From Fulvivirgaceae bacterium JP3-4 (GTDB lineage: Bacteria; Bacteroidota; Bacteroidia; Cytophagales; Cyclobacteriaceae): a stretch of DNA of 64,000 nt. Below, piece by piece: positions 27,701 to 34,213 of the stretch (the stretch's first letter is position 1; the number at the start of each line of letters is the position of its first letter). Under the pieces are notes generated by a model. It was not told the DNA's origin and did not search any database. It saw nothing but the letters and a program-made list of their open reading frames with translations. The DNA lies in the NCBI GenBank assembly GCA_029309925.1, contig JARKND010000005.1:1302001-1366000 (forward strand), written 5' to 3'. The translations under genes and the position numbers were made by a program.

Positions 27701-28833
27701 ACAATTTGCTAAGAGCAAAAAATGAAGAATTATCCCGCGCACAAAACTTTTTGCAAACGGTGCTGGATTCCTCGGTTGAACTGGTAACTGCGTTTGACAC
27801 TAACCTGAACTTTACATTCGTAAACAAGCGACTTACGGAATTATCGACACAAACTCCCGAGCAGCTTATAGGAAAAAACCTATTAGTGGTCAATCCGAAT
27901 CTTCAGAAGACGGAAGGGTATCAACAGCTGATGAAAGCATTAGGTGGGGAAACAATTCATATTGAAGCGCGAAGACCACGCTTCGATGAATCGCTTATTT
28001 TCGAGACATTCATGATACCGCTTAAGGAAAATGGTCAAGTTACCGGTGTTGTTACGATGCAACGTGACATTACTGCACTCATGAATCTCACAGAAAAATT
28101 GAAGGAGTCCAACGAGTTACTTAAGCGGTCAAATGACGATTTACAACAATTTGCACATGTCACTAGCCATGATCTAAAGGAACCGGTAAGAAAGATTAAG
28201 ATGTATGGTAATATTCTAAACAATGAGTTTGCTACATACTTGCCAGATAAGGGTAAAGACTATCTGATTCGAATTGACAAAGCCGCAAACAGGATATCGT
28301 CTATGATAGACGGAGTTCTGCAGTATTCGATCATTGATACTACCGATCAATTCGTGCAGGACATAGATCTGAATACCGTAATTCAGAACATTGTTGAAGA
28401 CTTGGAGATTCCAATTAAAGAAAATCGCGCTTCCGTGTCATACATCAACCTTCCTGTAATAAGCGGTTATCCAACCCTCGTTAACCAATTGTTTTACAAT
28501 CTCATTAATAACTCACTTAAGTTCCGTAAAAAAGACGTTGAACCTCAAATCAACTTGGTATTTTATGACAGTTCATTGGATAAACCAGAGGACTACTTCG
28601 CAATCGAATTGAAGGATAACGGTGTAGGGTTTGAAAATACTTACTCAGAAAAGATTTTTGATTCGTTCACGCGGTTGAATCCTAAGGATAAGTACGAAGG
28701 AACTGGATTGGGCTTGGCTTTATGCAGAAAAATTGTTGTTAGACATAAGGGTTTTATTACAGCTGAGGGTGAACTAAACAAAGGCGCAACGTTCCGTGTT
28801 AACTTACCGAAAGCTATCCTTGTAAAAAAGTAA
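24718..28833 (+). CDS. Hybrid sensor histidine kinase with two kinase modules and a receiver
   Basis: The 1371-residue, apparently soluble protein has this domain order. An N-terminal PAS-like sensor (about 1-165) is followed by a GAF-like region (about 170-320). The first HisKA (SNISHEFRTPL, His343) and HATPase (NLISNAFKYT, DTGIGISEEN, GTGIGLSL) follow. Then come a receiver (ADDNSDMREYI, acceptor Asp652 in ISDIMMPKLDG), PAS domains (about 750-1110), and a second HisKA (VTSHDLKEPVRKI, His1151) with its HATPase (NLINNSLKF, DNGVGFENTYSEKIFDSF). It probably senses a cytoplasmic signal and passes phosphate to its own receiver and to the stand-alone receivers nearby. The receiver gene at 28837 follows 3 bp later. 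Confidence 0.92.
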   Translation: MQSSQFSKSSDFLNQQGPTLELIRSINWAKTSIGSQEAWPQSLRSALSICINSNFPIAIYWGPDLVLMYNEAWSPIPGSKHPWAFGKTAIEVWPEIWSDIEPQFQKAFSGVPGGSKDALLPMQRHGYTEECYFDFTFTPIYGESGKVEGIFNAVIETTYRVINERRANVLQKLVERIGGVPTSIEVFEKTAEVLGEAKADVPFFFIYELLPQGPSIVSHPPSVQIPFEYWGVEEVASQGSVKLIEDVGKYFRSVPDGIWPEPPTEAIAFPVKGNDGHVSAVIVAGASARRKIDKDYRSFYESLSNVISAEIITLQSLAEERERAESLAQIDKAKTAFFSNISHEFRTPLTLMLSPLEELLSDGQNLSVAQKENLQTSLRNTLRLQKLVNMLLDFSRIEAGKMDANFQSVDIAKMTQDLASSFRSAIESAGIEYNVSIKSVNREISIDVDMWEKIVLNLISNAFKYTEKGRIQVELATQGENILFKVSDTGIGISEENQSKIFERFYRVNNGGGRSQEGTGIGLSLVKELVLLHQGNITITSELGKGSTFTVAIPLKKKDVIDLPRASNGNLMSAKHNAFVDEAKKWKIQPGKIAAQSASKNRPSIVVADDNSDMREYIVRILGHDYHIHEASNGEDAYAIAQQTHPDLIISDIMMPKLDGFGLLKKLRSNFQTKTIPLIFLSARAGDEAKVEGIQAGADDYLVKPFSSKELLARVTNLIATNSARRRTEKEFFNLFVQSPAHIHVFKGLDHVVEFFHPLGVKAIGRDITGQKVREALPELAGQGYFELLDDVYHTGKIVSIPQSKAVLPGADGKPQEYYFHITYLPWRDLDGQIQGVLQFTFDETEQALSSIRIKDSEERFRVLSNSIPQFVWIADATGNVEFMSDQWEQYSGTSIEHGKKAFASMIHPEDIGEVRQRWTRSMETRQPWTCEFRLHNAKTGEYRWFYGHTVPLFDQNQNLTKWIGSSSDIHAQKSHSFELEAIVADRTSELVTLNNLLRAKNEELSRAQNFLQTVLDSSVELVTAFDTNLNFTFVNKRLTELSTQTPEQLIGKNLLVVNPNLQKTEGYQQLMKALGGETIHIEARRPRFDESLIFETFMIPLKENGQVTGVVTMQRDITALMNLTEKLKESNELLKRSNDDLQQFAHVTSHDLKEPVRKIKMYGNILNNEFATYLPDKGKDYLIRIDKAANRISSMIDGVLQYSIIDTTDQFVQDIDLNTVIQNIVEDLEIPIKENRASVSYINLPVISGYPTLVNQLFYNLINNSLKFRKKDVEPQINLVFYDSSLDKPEDYFAIELKDNGVGFENTYSEKIFDSFTRLNPKDKYEGTGLGLALCRKIVVRHKGFITAEGELNKGATFRVNLPKAILVKK

Positions 28834-28836
28834 TCC

Positions 28837-29220
28837 ATGAAAGTGTACCTTGTAGATGATGATTCAGAAGAAGCAGACTTGTTTGCTGACGCGGCTTCTA
28901 AGGTCAATCAAACTGTCGAGATAGTCTGGTATGCTGACGTAATGGAGGCATTGGAGAATTTGCTTAAGGAAGATGTAGAGGCACCAGTTCTCCTTTTTCT
29001 TGATCTTAATATTCCAAAGGTCTCAGGAAAAGATCTGCTGCGATTGTTAAGACAAAATAAAGCCACCTCTCAAATACCAGTTGTCATTTACAGCACATCA
29101 ATTTCAAAGAAGGACATTGAAGATACCGCTCCGTACAATGTGACGTCTTACCTTCAAAAGCCAGAAGATTTTACAACCCTGTGTAACAAGTTGGCAGCGC
29201 TGCTGACTCCATTCGCGTAG
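28837..29220 (+). CDS. Single-domain response regulator paired with the hybrid kinase
   Basis: The 127-residue receiver begins MKVYLVDDDSEEADLF, with acceptor Asp in FLDLNIPKVSGKDLL, switch residues YSTSIS, and Lys in YLQKPEDF. It starts 3 bp after the hybrid kinase stop, so the two are surely co-transcribed, and it is the most likely phosphate acceptor for the second kinase module. It has no output domain. Confidence 0.9.
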   Translation: MKVYLVDDDSEEADLFADAASKVNQTVEIVWYADVMEALENLLKEDVEAPVLLFLDLNIPKVSGKDLLRLLRQNKATSQIPVVIYSTSISKKDIEDTAPYNVTSYLQKPEDFTTLCNKLAALLTPFA

Positions 29221-29256
29221 TTTGACGTGACAAGTCATTACCGAATCTACTCCAAT

Positions 29257-29295
29257 AAAAAAAGCGGATTTCCTTCCGTCCGAAGTAGTCTCCGC
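29257..29295 (-). terminator. Weak possible terminator for the minus-strand pair
   Basis: Read on the minus strand, GCGGA and TCCGC pair around a 22-nt loop and are followed by a run of T. The stem is only 5 bp, so this is tentative. Confidence 0.3.
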
Positions 29296-29379
29296 AATTG
29301 ATTCCTTATTTCCACCGATCCTGTGTTATAGAAACACGGATGGGCTAATAAGAGATTACTAAGATACAAAATTAAGCAC

Positions 29380-29658
29380 TTATCTGAAGCGTCTTCGCGT
29401 CCGTCCTTTTCCTGGCGGTTTATTCCATTCCCTTCTCCACGCTTCCGTATCTGATTTTGCCAACGGTTTACAAAGTTCAATGTATTGATTGTAGTCGGCC
29501 GCTTTTTCACAACACTCCCAGATGTGCTGTTCTGTTATGTGCATGTCTTCCTTTAGCACTGTTCTTGTATGGTATGAAACGGTAAAATCATCGCCATAAT
29601 GATAAGGCACCTTGCCAAAGTGTTTTACAATATAATCCGCCAAATCCTTAATCGTCAT
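29380..29658 (-). CDS. Small hypothetical protein
   Basis: The 92-residue protein begins MTIKDLADYIVKHFGKVPYHYGDDFTVSYHTRTVLKE and ends in a basic GKGRTRRRFR tail. No known family was recognised. It starts 3 bp after the stop of the 29662-30030 gene on the same strand, so the two form a small operon transcribed divergently from the DNA ligase gene. Confidence 0.6.
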   Translation of the reverse strand: MTIKDLADYIVKHFGKVPYHYGDDFTVSYHTRTVLKEDMHITEQHIWECCEKAADYNQYIELCKPLAKSDTEAWRREWNKPPGKGRTRRRFR

Positions 29659-29661
29659 GCA

Positions 29662-30030
29662 TCACCTCACTAGTTTTAGCTGCGTGGGATTCAAAACAGA
29701 ATCGAGAAGCAGGTCGATTTCCTTGAAGAAGTCTTGCGAAGGAACACGATAGTTGCTGTTTTTCTCAATCTCGTGCACTATGTCCAGGTACTTATCCAAA
29801 TTCACTTTTAAGTTGGAAAGCTCCATCAACTTGTCGCGCAAAAGCTCTTGCTTCTCTTTGTCAACCTTCGTATAAAACTTAAATTGTAGGTAAGTTGGCA
29901 GATCTGTGAGGATGCCGGTGATCAACATCGCCCGGTGCTCAGACAAGATTTCCTGAATCCTGTAAAGAGTGACGCGCTCATCGCCCTCTTCAATATGCTT
30001 TACGGTGCTTGCTATTCTGACTGACTTCAT
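29662..30030 (-). CDS. Small helical protein, unknown, divergent to DNA ligase gene
   Basis: I choose the ATG at 30030 (122 residues, MKSVRIASTVKHIEEGDERV) over one at 30039, because the earlier start would sit inside the inverted repeat 30033-30045. The product is almost wholly helical (LQFKFYTKVDKEKQELLRDKLMELSNLKVNLDKYLDIVHEIEKN), suggesting a coiled-coil or four-helix fold. No family was recognised. An autoregulatory DNA-binding role is possible given the paired operator-like repeats just upstream, but nothing in the protein proves it. Confidence 0.65.
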   Translation of the reverse strand: MKSVRIASTVKHIEEGDERVTLYRIQEILSEHRAMLITGILTDLPTYLQFKFYTKVDKEKQELLRDKLMELSNLKVNLDKYLDIVHEIEKNSNYRVPSQDFFKEIDLLLDSVLNPTQLKLVR

Positions 30031-30032
30031 AA

Positions 30033-30079
30033 CTAACATTATTAGATTATTGTCAAAGATATTAAACTAATATTATTAG
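30033..30079. promoter_or_regulatory. Paired inverted repeats in a divergent promoter region
   Basis: CTAACATTATTAG (30033-30045) and CTAATATTATTAG (30067-30079) are near-identical imperfect palindromes whose centres are 34 bp apart, about three helical turns. The second sits inside a longer AAACTAAT-ATT-ATTAGTTT repeat. They lie between the divergent genes at 29662-30030 and 30128-31051. Operator function is inferred. Confidence 0.5.
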
Positions 30080-30127
30080 TTTTTAATGAACTGACATTTT
30101 TATCTAAAACGCTGTTTTTCAACAAGA

Positions 30128-31051
30128 ATGAAATATGTAAAGATTGAAGGTGGGGTCAAGCTGTCGGAGTTCATTTCTCCTATGAGCGCTACATTAAGTG
30201 ACGAACCGGCATTCGATGATCCAAAATGGCTTTTTGAAATCAAGTGGGATGGATACCGGGCGGTAGCAGAATTAAAGGGAAAGGACACCAGACTTTACTC
30301 CAGGAACGGACTATCGTATAACAAGGCGTATCCAAAAATTTACAACGAGCTGGTCAAGCTAAAAATCAATGCAGTGATTGATGGAGAGGTTGTTGTCTTT
30401 AGAGACGGACTTCCGTCATTCCAGGCAATTCAGAATTACAAAAGCACCCAAAATCTGCCAATCCAGTTTATCGTCTTCGACTGTCTGCAGCATGAGGGAA
30501 AGGATCTTACTAAGCTAAAGCTGATTGACCGCAAAGAGATATTGCAGAGTATCCTGCCTAACAGCGATGTCATCAAGTACTGTGATCATGTAGTAGAAGA
30601 TGGCATCGCATTATTTGAGCAAGCCACCAAAATGAATCTCGAAGGAATTATCGCAAAACGCATGGATAGCAAGTACTATCCGGACAAGCGATCTAAGGAA
30701 TGGCTGAAAATCAAAAATGTTAATGTTGATGACTTCAAGATTGTGGGATGGACTGATCCAAAAGCAAGTCGTCAGTACTTCGGTGCGTTGTTGCTCGCAA
30801 GAGAAATTGATGGAGAACTTGTTTATTCAGGTGAGGTAGGAACGGGATTCACAAATGAGTTATTGAAGAGTTTGTTCTCTAAGATTCAACCGCTTGAGGT
30901 TGATGAATGTCCTTGTGATGTTCCAGTGAAAAAGGAAAAGGGATTTCATTGGGCTAAGCCGAAGTATTCATGCCAGGTGCAGTACGTTGAGATTACGGAT
31001 GATGGACATGTGCGGCATCCTTCGTTTTTGGGATTGAGGAAGGACAAGTAA
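30128..31051 (+). CDS. Stand-alone ATP-dependent DNA ligase (LigD ligase-domain type)
   Basis: The 307-residue protein has the nucleotidyltransferase motifs in order: motif I EIKWDGYRA with the catalytic Lys39, then LYSRNG, DGEVVVF (motif III), a FIVFDCLQ strand, EGIIAKR (motif IV) and EWLKIKN (motif V). An OB-fold domain follows (about residues 200-300). It resembles the ligase domain of LigD, without the polymerase and nuclease domains. It seals nicks using ATP. Cargo ligases of this type may help close or repair transferred DNA. No Ku gene is present in the window. Confidence 0.9.
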   Translation: MKYVKIEGGVKLSEFISPMSATLSDEPAFDDPKWLFEIKWDGYRAVAELKGKDTRLYSRNGLSYNKAYPKIYNELVKLKINAVIDGEVVVFRDGLPSFQAIQNYKSTQNLPIQFIVFDCLQHEGKDLTKLKLIDRKEILQSILPNSDVIKYCDHVVEDGIALFEQATKMNLEGIIAKRMDSKYYPDKRSKEWLKIKNVNVDDFKIVGWTDPKASRQYFGALLLAREIDGELVYSGEVGTGFTNELLKSLFSKIQPLEVDECPCDVPVKKEKGFHWAKPKYSCQVQYVEITDDGHVRHPSFLGLRKDK

Positions 31052-31066
31052 TGCAATGTAAAAGTG

Positions 31067-31987
31067 ATGGCAAACGCTATTATAAAACTTGGACACATGG
31101 AAAAAAAGTCATCGACTTTCAAATTTCCCTGGTCAAGAGCCAGAGTTCACCTCGAACCAAATTTTATTCCTAAGGACAAGCAAATTGCCGAGATGATGCT
31201 AAGTATGTATTTCTGCCAGATACATATGGTGCGTCTGGACAGGAAAGTAAGCGGAATTAGGCTGAATGAAAATGATTCAAATAAAAGCGCGGATGTTATC
31301 ATCACGGCTGATGGAAAGGATATTTCTGTTCAAATTACTCGCTTAACCTTCACAAACTTTGAAACGCGAAAGGCAATAGCTAAACGAAAAAGTCTTGAGT
31401 TTGCAAAAGCAATATCGGAACGAGTCAATTTATCCAACGAGGTTGTGATAACGATTTTCCCTAAACAAAAACACAAAATCCCACTTAAGAATCTAGGGTC
31501 TCGCGGTAAAACTCTTGAGAAGAAACTTCTCGACTTCATTGTGTTCTCGATAAATACGAACAAAGAAAAATTAGTCCCTGACTCAGGCAATATAGATGCC
31601 GTAATTAAGGACGGTGAACTAAGGGAACACTTTTATTCTGTGGATATCTGTCCAGTGCCAAAGGGCATGTTTGCAAACGTCTATGGCCATAACAATGTCT
31701 TCATTAACTATAACTTTTACGGCTCTACTTATGATGATAGCGACGCAGACCAAGCAATAGACGAGCTATTTAAACGGAAAGACCAAGGTGTTGCCGACCT
31801 CTTGTTGATTTGGGCGAATTCATTCGAATTGCATGGATTAGAGAAAATTGTGCAAAAGCTAAGAGATCGATTCCAGGATTCGTCTTTTGAAAATGTTCAG
31901 TTCATGACATTCCATGATAACGTTGTTCTGTTTCGAGAAACCCTTCAGCTGTGGGGTATTAAACCTATCACGCAAGTAGTTAAATAG
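31067..31987 (+). CDS. Hypothetical protein with restriction-nuclease-like central motif
   Basis: The start is the ATG at 31067; a later ATG at 31097 is also possible. The product has about 306 residues. Residues 60-95 (SADVIITADGKDISVQITRL) resemble the D-(X)n-(E/Q)-X-T core seen in some restriction-endonuclease-like folds, but the usual E-X-K is not present, so the assignment is weak. The C-terminal half has LFKRKDQGVADLLLIWANSF. It is separated by 3 bp from the HEPN-like gene that follows, suggesting a two-gene unit in the defence-rich region. Confidence 0.55.
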   Translation: MANAIIKLGHMEKKSSTFKFPWSRARVHLEPNFIPKDKQIAEMMLSMYFCQIHMVRLDRKVSGIRLNENDSNKSADVIITADGKDISVQITRLTFTNFETRKAIAKRKSLEFAKAISERVNLSNEVVITIFPKQKHKIPLKNLGSRGKTLEKKLLDFIVFSINTNKEKLVPDSGNIDAVIKDGELREHFYSVDICPVPKGMFANVYGHNNVFINYNFYGSTYDDSDADQAIDELFKRKDQGVADLLLIWANSFELHGLEKIVQKLRDRFQDSSFENVQFMTFHDNVVLFRETLQLWGIKPITQVVK

Positions 31988-31990
31988 CTT

Positions 31991-32776
31991 ATGATGCGAC
32001 AGTGTGAGTCTGATAATATTGAAAGACTAGAGGTGGTCAGTAAATGGCTTTTACTAAAATTAGCTGCAAAGGCGAATGGTGTACGGGACATCTATTTAAG
32101 GAACGCATTAGCTAAAAATATTGCCCTATTACGTTCAATCGAAAGCCTATTTAATCAACAACAATACAACCAAGGCTATATTCTGTTTCGCTCGCTGCTA
32201 GACAGATTTGTTTACCTCTGCTATTTACACGACAACAATTTGTTCAAGGAATTTGAAGAATGGACTTTCATTAAAGTATATGAACATCGCAATAACGCTA
32301 AGGCAGATGAGAGATTTAGGCGGTTAATTAATGATCCTTTATTCAAAAGTGACCCATCCGAATCACGCAGATACACCGAACTCAAGAAAAAGAATATAGA
32401 ATGGCACAAGCCAGATCCAAAGAATGTCCTTAGTGGACGCGGCTTAGATTTTCTTTATAAGTTTGGATATGACTATGCCTCAATGCACACACATCCAATG
32501 GGAAGCGATGGAGACTTTGAGTTCCATCAATTAACGGGACTTGAACCTAATCCGCATAAGGATTTTAGCTATTCAGAATTGTCGGTGAATTCGATACTCA
32601 TTGCCACGCTCGGCATGCGTGAAAGTATGAACGCCATGAGTTTTAAATTTAGAGGAATTTGCTACTCGTTTCTCGATGAGATCTGTAAAGAGATTAACAA
32701 TGAAGAGAACGACTGCAAAAACACCTTTTACAAAATTGTGATGCTCATTTCCAACCAAGACCATCTTTTTACATGA
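31991..32776 (+). CDS. DUF5677-like (HEPN-type) helical protein
   Basis: The 261-residue helical protein shows a DUF5677-like pattern: QGYILFRSLLDRFVYLCYLHDN near residues 57-78, matching the family's R-X-L-X-E/D-helix, then a central charged section and YDYASMHTHPM near residues 157-167. DUF5677 proteins are members of or relatives of the HEPN superfamily and occur in defence regions. It starts 3 bp after the preceding gene, so the two are probably one operon. Its function is not known. Confidence 0.6.
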   Translation: MMRQCESDNIERLEVVSKWLLLKLAAKANGVRDIYLRNALAKNIALLRSIESLFNQQQYNQGYILFRSLLDRFVYLCYLHDNNLFKEFEEWTFIKVYEHRNNAKADERFRRLINDPLFKSDPSESRRYTELKKKNIEWHKPDPKNVLSGRGLDFLYKFGYDYASMHTHPMGSDGDFEFHQLTGLEPNPHKDFSYSELSVNSILIATLGMRESMNAMSFKFRGICYSFLDEICKEINNEENDCKNTFYKIVMLISNQDHLFT

Positions 32777-32847
32777 CCTCTCAAGTTGCGAACTTTCTTT
32801 CCGTTGCTTTCCAAATCAGATGTAAATTCTGGCGCTAACCTACTTTC

Positions 32848-32951
32848 GGGTGGCAACAGCCGAGGCTTGTCAAGAGAAATCCGGCATAAACGGCTCCTGC
32901 CTACGGCCTGCCTTCCAATTATTCCGTTTTCATCTTGACAATCCGCCACCC
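32848..32951. repeat. Long interrupted inverted repeat upstream of the radC-like gene
   Basis: GGGTGGC (32848-32854) and TTGTCAAGA (32867-32875) find complements in TCTTGACAA (32933-32941) and GCCACCC (32945-32951). Transcribed, this would form a long two-part stem around a 57-nt loop. A GGGTGGCAAGAGCCGAGG near-copy of the left arm occurs at 47649-47666 without its partner. The function is unknown. Confidence 0.5.
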
Positions 32952-32982
32952 TCCATTTGCGGCGCACCATAATTTAAATCTT

Positions 32983-33456
32983 ATGATTATGGAAAGCACA
33001 AATGAAAAAACATTGTTCGAAGTTGCAGAGATTCAGCTAACCTACAAGTCAAAAGTAAAAGCTTCTCTACGTCCAAAGATCACTTCATCAAGAGACGCTT
33101 ACGAAGTCCTGAATAAATATTGGGATGAAGGTAAAATGGACTTTGTTGAACAATTCAAAGTTCTCCTTCTAAACAGAGCAAACAAAGTTATTGGAATTTA
33201 TGAAGTGTCATCCGGCACAACAGTTAACACTGTAGCTGATCCTAAATCCGTTTTTGTCGCAGCATTGAAGGCCAACGCAGTCGGAGTTATCATCAGTCAT
33301 AATCACCCATCAGGTAACCTTACACCCAGCGAGGCTGATAGAAAACTAACAAGGGATTTGAAAGATGCTGGCAAGTTCCTTCATATACCAGTCCTTGATC
33401 ACATCATTATGACCAGCGAATCATATTATTCATTCGCTGATGAAGGGCTCTTGTAG
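32983..33456 (+). CDS. RadC/JAB-domain protein (DUF2466)
   Basis: The start is the ATG at 32983, giving 157 residues. The JAMM metal motif is intact: HNHPSGNLTPSEAD with His106, preceded by GVIIS and followed by HIIMTSESYYSFADEG, the typical end of the family. The N-terminal helix-hairpin-helix of chromosomal RadC is missing, which is the usual form in Bacteroidetes mobile elements. Despite the name, a DNA-repair role is not established; a protease-like or nuclease-like function is debated. It is followed by a terminator that includes its stop codon. Confidence 0.88.
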   Translation: MIMESTNEKTLFEVAEIQLTYKSKVKASLRPKITSSRDAYEVLNKYWDEGKMDFVEQFKVLLLNRANKVIGIYEVSSGTTVNTVADPKSVFVAALKANAVGVIISHNHPSGNLTPSEADRKLTRDLKDAGKFLHIPVLDHIIMTSESYYSFADEGLL

Positions 33457-33466
33457 CCCTTTTATT
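33443..33466 (+). terminator. Rho-independent terminator overlapping the radC-like stop codon
   Basis: AAGGGCT, a short CTTGT loop, then AGCCCTT form a 7-bp stem running into TTATT. The TAG stop lies in the loop and right arm. Confidence 0.75.
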
Positions 33467-33541
33467 ATCTTGACTTGCTCATGGTCTGTATCCGTGACAA
33501 CGAATGTCACGACCGCTTTGTAGTTTTAACAACGTCAATTC

Positions 33542-34213
33542 ATGGAAAAGAAGTATTTGGATGAAACAAAGGTGTATGTAAACCGGGAAAAACGACTTGA
33601 TATAGTACTTGAGTTATTGCACTACGTGTATTTTATATACGACAGGGTTTATGTATTCAAGAATTTTGACGCATACGCTGAAAGTTTTCGCCTTGAAGGT
33701 AAATCTGATGTCTATTGGAACGGATTGCATCATGAAAAGATGATCGATCAAATTCGAATCTGTACCGCATTTGAAAACTATAATAAGGCGGTACTGTTGT
33801 CAAAAGATATTTTAGTCCACACAGTACATCCGAATTCCAACAGGGCGTTTTTTAAACAGCAAAAAGCTGGGCTACCAATTCTGCTTGACGAGTTTCTAAA
33901 GACAAATACCTTCGTTCAAGATGCCGCAAATAAAGAATGGTATTTATCTGGTTTGACACCAAATTTTAATACAATCACATTTTCGCAAACTCTTAAACCT
34001 GGATATCAGGAAGTGATCGGCCTCGACACAAGATTCTTAGGATATCTGATGAACATCAATGTCAAACGAAATAGACTGCATTTCTATAAAAATTACGCGG
34101 GCGCGTTTGAAGTGAACCGGCATCTTGATTCAATCCTTTTTGCAAAAACCTATGGGTTGGAAATGATTAGAAACCAAATCGAGACCTTCCGCAAAATTAC
34201 GTCTACCGCCTAG
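33542..34213 (+). CDS. Hypothetical protein, unknown
   Basis: The 223-residue soluble protein has aromatic-rich helices (LDIVLELLHYVYFIYDRVYVFKNFDAY) and a mixed C-terminal part (GLDTRFLGYLMNINVKRNRLHFYKNY). No family was recognised. Its end overlaps by 11 bp the end of the convergent CoiA-like gene on the other strand. It may be cargo of the ICE. Nothing in the sequence gives a function. Confidence 0.55.
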   Translation: MEKKYLDETKVYVNREKRLDIVLELLHYVYFIYDRVYVFKNFDAYAESFRLEGKSDVYWNGLHHEKMIDQIRICTAFENYNKAVLLSKDILVHTVHPNSNRAFFKQQKAGLPILLDEFLKTNTFVQDAANKEWYLSGLTPNFNTITFSQTLKPGYQEVIGLDTRFLGYLMNINVKRNRLHFYKNYAGAFEVNRHLDSILFAKTYGLEMIRNQIETFRKITSTA

